The notes under the pieces are model-generated. The model saw nothing but the letters and a program-made list of their open reading frames with translations. It did not search any database and had not been told where the DNA came from. A program made the translations under genes and the position numbers. This document shows, piece after piece, positions 4,856-5,924 of a DNA stretch of 5,924 bases (the stretch's first letter is position 1; each line of letters begins with the position of its first letter). This DNA comes from Verrucomicrobiales bacterium (lineage in GTDB: Bacteria; Verrucomicrobiota; Verrucomicrobiae; Limisphaerales; UBA9464): contig SXXZ01000403.1 in the NCBI GenBank assembly GCA_005789375.1, positions 1-5,924 of the forward strand. Direction: 5' to 3'.

Positions 4856-5924
4856 TCAAGCCAGGCAGCGCCGGAACCCCGCGTTCAACGCCTCGCGGTC
4901 CAAGTTGCGTCCGATAAAGACCAACTGACTCTTGCGCTGCTGTTCATCCTTCCAGGGGCGATCGGGCTTGCCCTCGAAGAGCATGTGAACACCTTGGAAC
5001 ACGAAGCGATTGGCCTGTCCCTTGATATTGAGGATGCCCTTCATACGGAAAATATCCTGACCCTTGGTTTGAAGGAGCTCGCTCAACCAGGCATTGAGCT
5101 TTTTGGCGTCGAGTTCACGGCGCTCTTCGATGCCCACGCTGGAGACGGTCTCGTCGTGGGTGTGAGTGTGACCATGGCCGCCGTGCTCGTGAACATGAGT
5201 AGGCTCAACAGTCTGACCCTCCCGCTCCACGCGCCCTTTAAACTCCTCCAACCCATGTTGAGTAAAGAGGGCGTAATTGCCGTGGGTCGGAATGCGCAAC
5301 GTCGCCGTGATACCGTCCTCACCCAGGATCAATTTATAGAGGGTCTTGCCCGGCTTAATCACTCCACCCATGCGAACCGCCGTTCCGATGCCACTAAAGA
5401 CTCCTTCGGCAATTTCTTCGGCCTGGTGCAACGCATCGTGCAACCCACCCCCGCACTCCTCGCCGTGATCGTGACCGTGACCGTGATCATGACCGTGGTC
5501 GTGGTCGTCCCTCGCGTGCTCGTGGCCGTGATCATGGTCGGCATGAGAATGACCATGCTCGTGATCGGCGTGGGAATGACCGTGATCCTGGTCGTGCTCA
5601 TGGCTATGGGTATCCAATTGGAGCAACACGGCGCCCATCACGGCATCCGGACCAGCATCGAGCCGCAGAGAGTAATCGCCCGCATCGAGATGGAGGGTAC
5701 CGCTCCATTCGAAGGGCAGTGCCTTCTCCAGAAAATCACCATCCAAGGTGAGCTTGTGGCTCAGATCGAAAGCATGCAGGTGGATCACCTGATCGACCGA
5801 CAAATTGGATTGCTCGGCATGCAGGAGCTTGGCGACCGGATTGATAGCTCGAACCTGGCGTTCCAGATGAGCCAACTCGTCGGCCGTCACCAAGTCGGTC
5901 TTGTTGAGGATGATGCGGTCGGCG
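4856..5924 (-). CDS. COG0523/CobW family GTPase, metal chaperone-like, 5' partial
   Basis: The frame is open to the window edge. The upstream-most residues read ADRIILNKTDL, so the G4 guanine-recognition motif NKTD is present and the earlier GTPase motifs (Walker A, the CxCC-type metal site) lie outside the window. The TTG at 5893 is therefore not the start. Counting from that codon, NPVAKLLHAE (18-27) ends the GTPase domain. An insert of about 190 residues follows (roughly 58-248), with a His tract at 96-143 and a second at 233-246. The CobW C-terminal domain then runs from about 252 to 345 (RMKGILNIKG, 283-292; FEGKPDRPW, 306-314). COG0523 proteins are GTP-driven metal insertases or chaperones, many for zinc (ZNG1, YjiA, ZigA), others for cobalt or nitrile hydratase iron. 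The His tracts favour zinc, nickel or cobalt binding. The WD40 gene follows 34 bases downstream. The promoter, and any Zur site, would be outside the window. Confidence 0.92.
   Translation of the reverse strand, partial: ADRIILNKTDLVTADELAHLERQVRAINPVAKLLHAEQSNLSVDQVIHLHAFDLSHKLTLDGDFLEKALPFEWSGTLHLDAGDYSLRLDAGPDAVMGAVLLQLDTHSHEHDQDHGHSHADHEHGHSHADHDHGHEHARDDHDHGHDHGHGHDHGEECGGGLHDALHQAEEIAEGVFSGIGTAVRMGGVIKPGKTLYKLILGEDGITATLRIPTHGNYALFTQHGLEEFKGRVEREGQTVEPTHVHEHGGHGHTHTHDETVSSVGIEERRELDAKKLNAWLSELLQTKGQDIFRMKGILNIKGQANRFVFQGVHMLFEGKPDRPWKDEQQRKSQLVFIGRNLDREALNAGFRRCLA
5156..5197 (-). other. Second His-rich cluster of the GTPase
   Basis: Fourteen residues (233-246 in the numbering from base 5893) contain seven His, mostly in alternating HxH spacing. 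The cluster lies right before the CobW C-terminal domain and is about 90 residues from the main His tract, with a folded-looking segment between them. Likely metal-binding. Confidence 0.75.
5465..5608 (-). other. Main His/Asp-rich metal-binding tract of the GTPase
   Basis: Residues 96-143 hold 21 His in 48 positions, interleaved with Asp, Gly, Glu and Ser, and are followed by a lone Cys147. The pattern HGHSHADHxH occurs twice at a 9-residue (27-base) period (104-113, 113-122), so the tract probably grew by short tandem duplication. Such tracts in nickel and zinc chaperones bind several metal ions with modest affinity. Confidence 0.85.

Noticed and set aside
5359..5601. Alternative minus-strand frame over the His tract (Thr/Ile/Met rich)
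   Set aside because: It is a frame shadow of the repetitive His codons; the composition follows directly from shifted CAT/CAC/GAC codons.

Overview
The window is 5,924 bases of GC-rich bacterial DNA. It holds five protein-coding genes, two of them cut by the window edges, and one unusually structured non-coding gap. There is no rRNA, tRNA, CRISPR array or recognisable transposase. The gene styles suggest Planctomycetes: an N-terminal solute-binding domain fused to its permease, a cytoplasmic WD40 protein, and a COG0523 GTPase with a large His-rich insert. That placement is inference and not firm.

Layout. Bases 1-972 (+) are the C-terminal four fifths of a BaiN/YhiN (HI0933) family flavoprotein whose start lies upstream of the window. 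Bases 973-1446 are a 474-base gap that begins inside a long inverted repeat, then shows a G-quadruplex motif, a second nested set of inverted repeats and an AT-rich possible promoter. Bases 1447-2946 and 2943-3695 (+) are a two-gene ABC importer operon of the polar amino acid type. The first gene fuses the binding protein and the permease, and the second is the ATPase, started by an ATGA stop/start overlap. After a 70-base convergent junction, two genes lie on the minus strand: a COG0523/CobW GTPase (4856 to beyond 5924, N-terminus outside the window) followed about 34 bases later by a WD40 repeat protein (3766-4821).

How they work together. The two + strand ABC genes can form a complete importer: the tethered binding domain captures solute outside the membrane, the permease probably pairs with itself, and the ATPase drives transport. 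The minus-strand pair looks co-transcribed. The GTPase carries two His-rich stretches and is probably a zinc or other metal handling protein, and the WD40 propeller may be its scaffold or partner. Nothing in the sequence links the three transcription groups functionally.

The most unusual things are the 31-bp imperfect inverted repeat that straddles the flavoprotein stop codon, the second structured segment and G4 motif between it and the ABC operon, the His-rich extra domain in the GTPase, and the replacement of the usual ligand-binding arginine by asparagine in the transporter binding domain.
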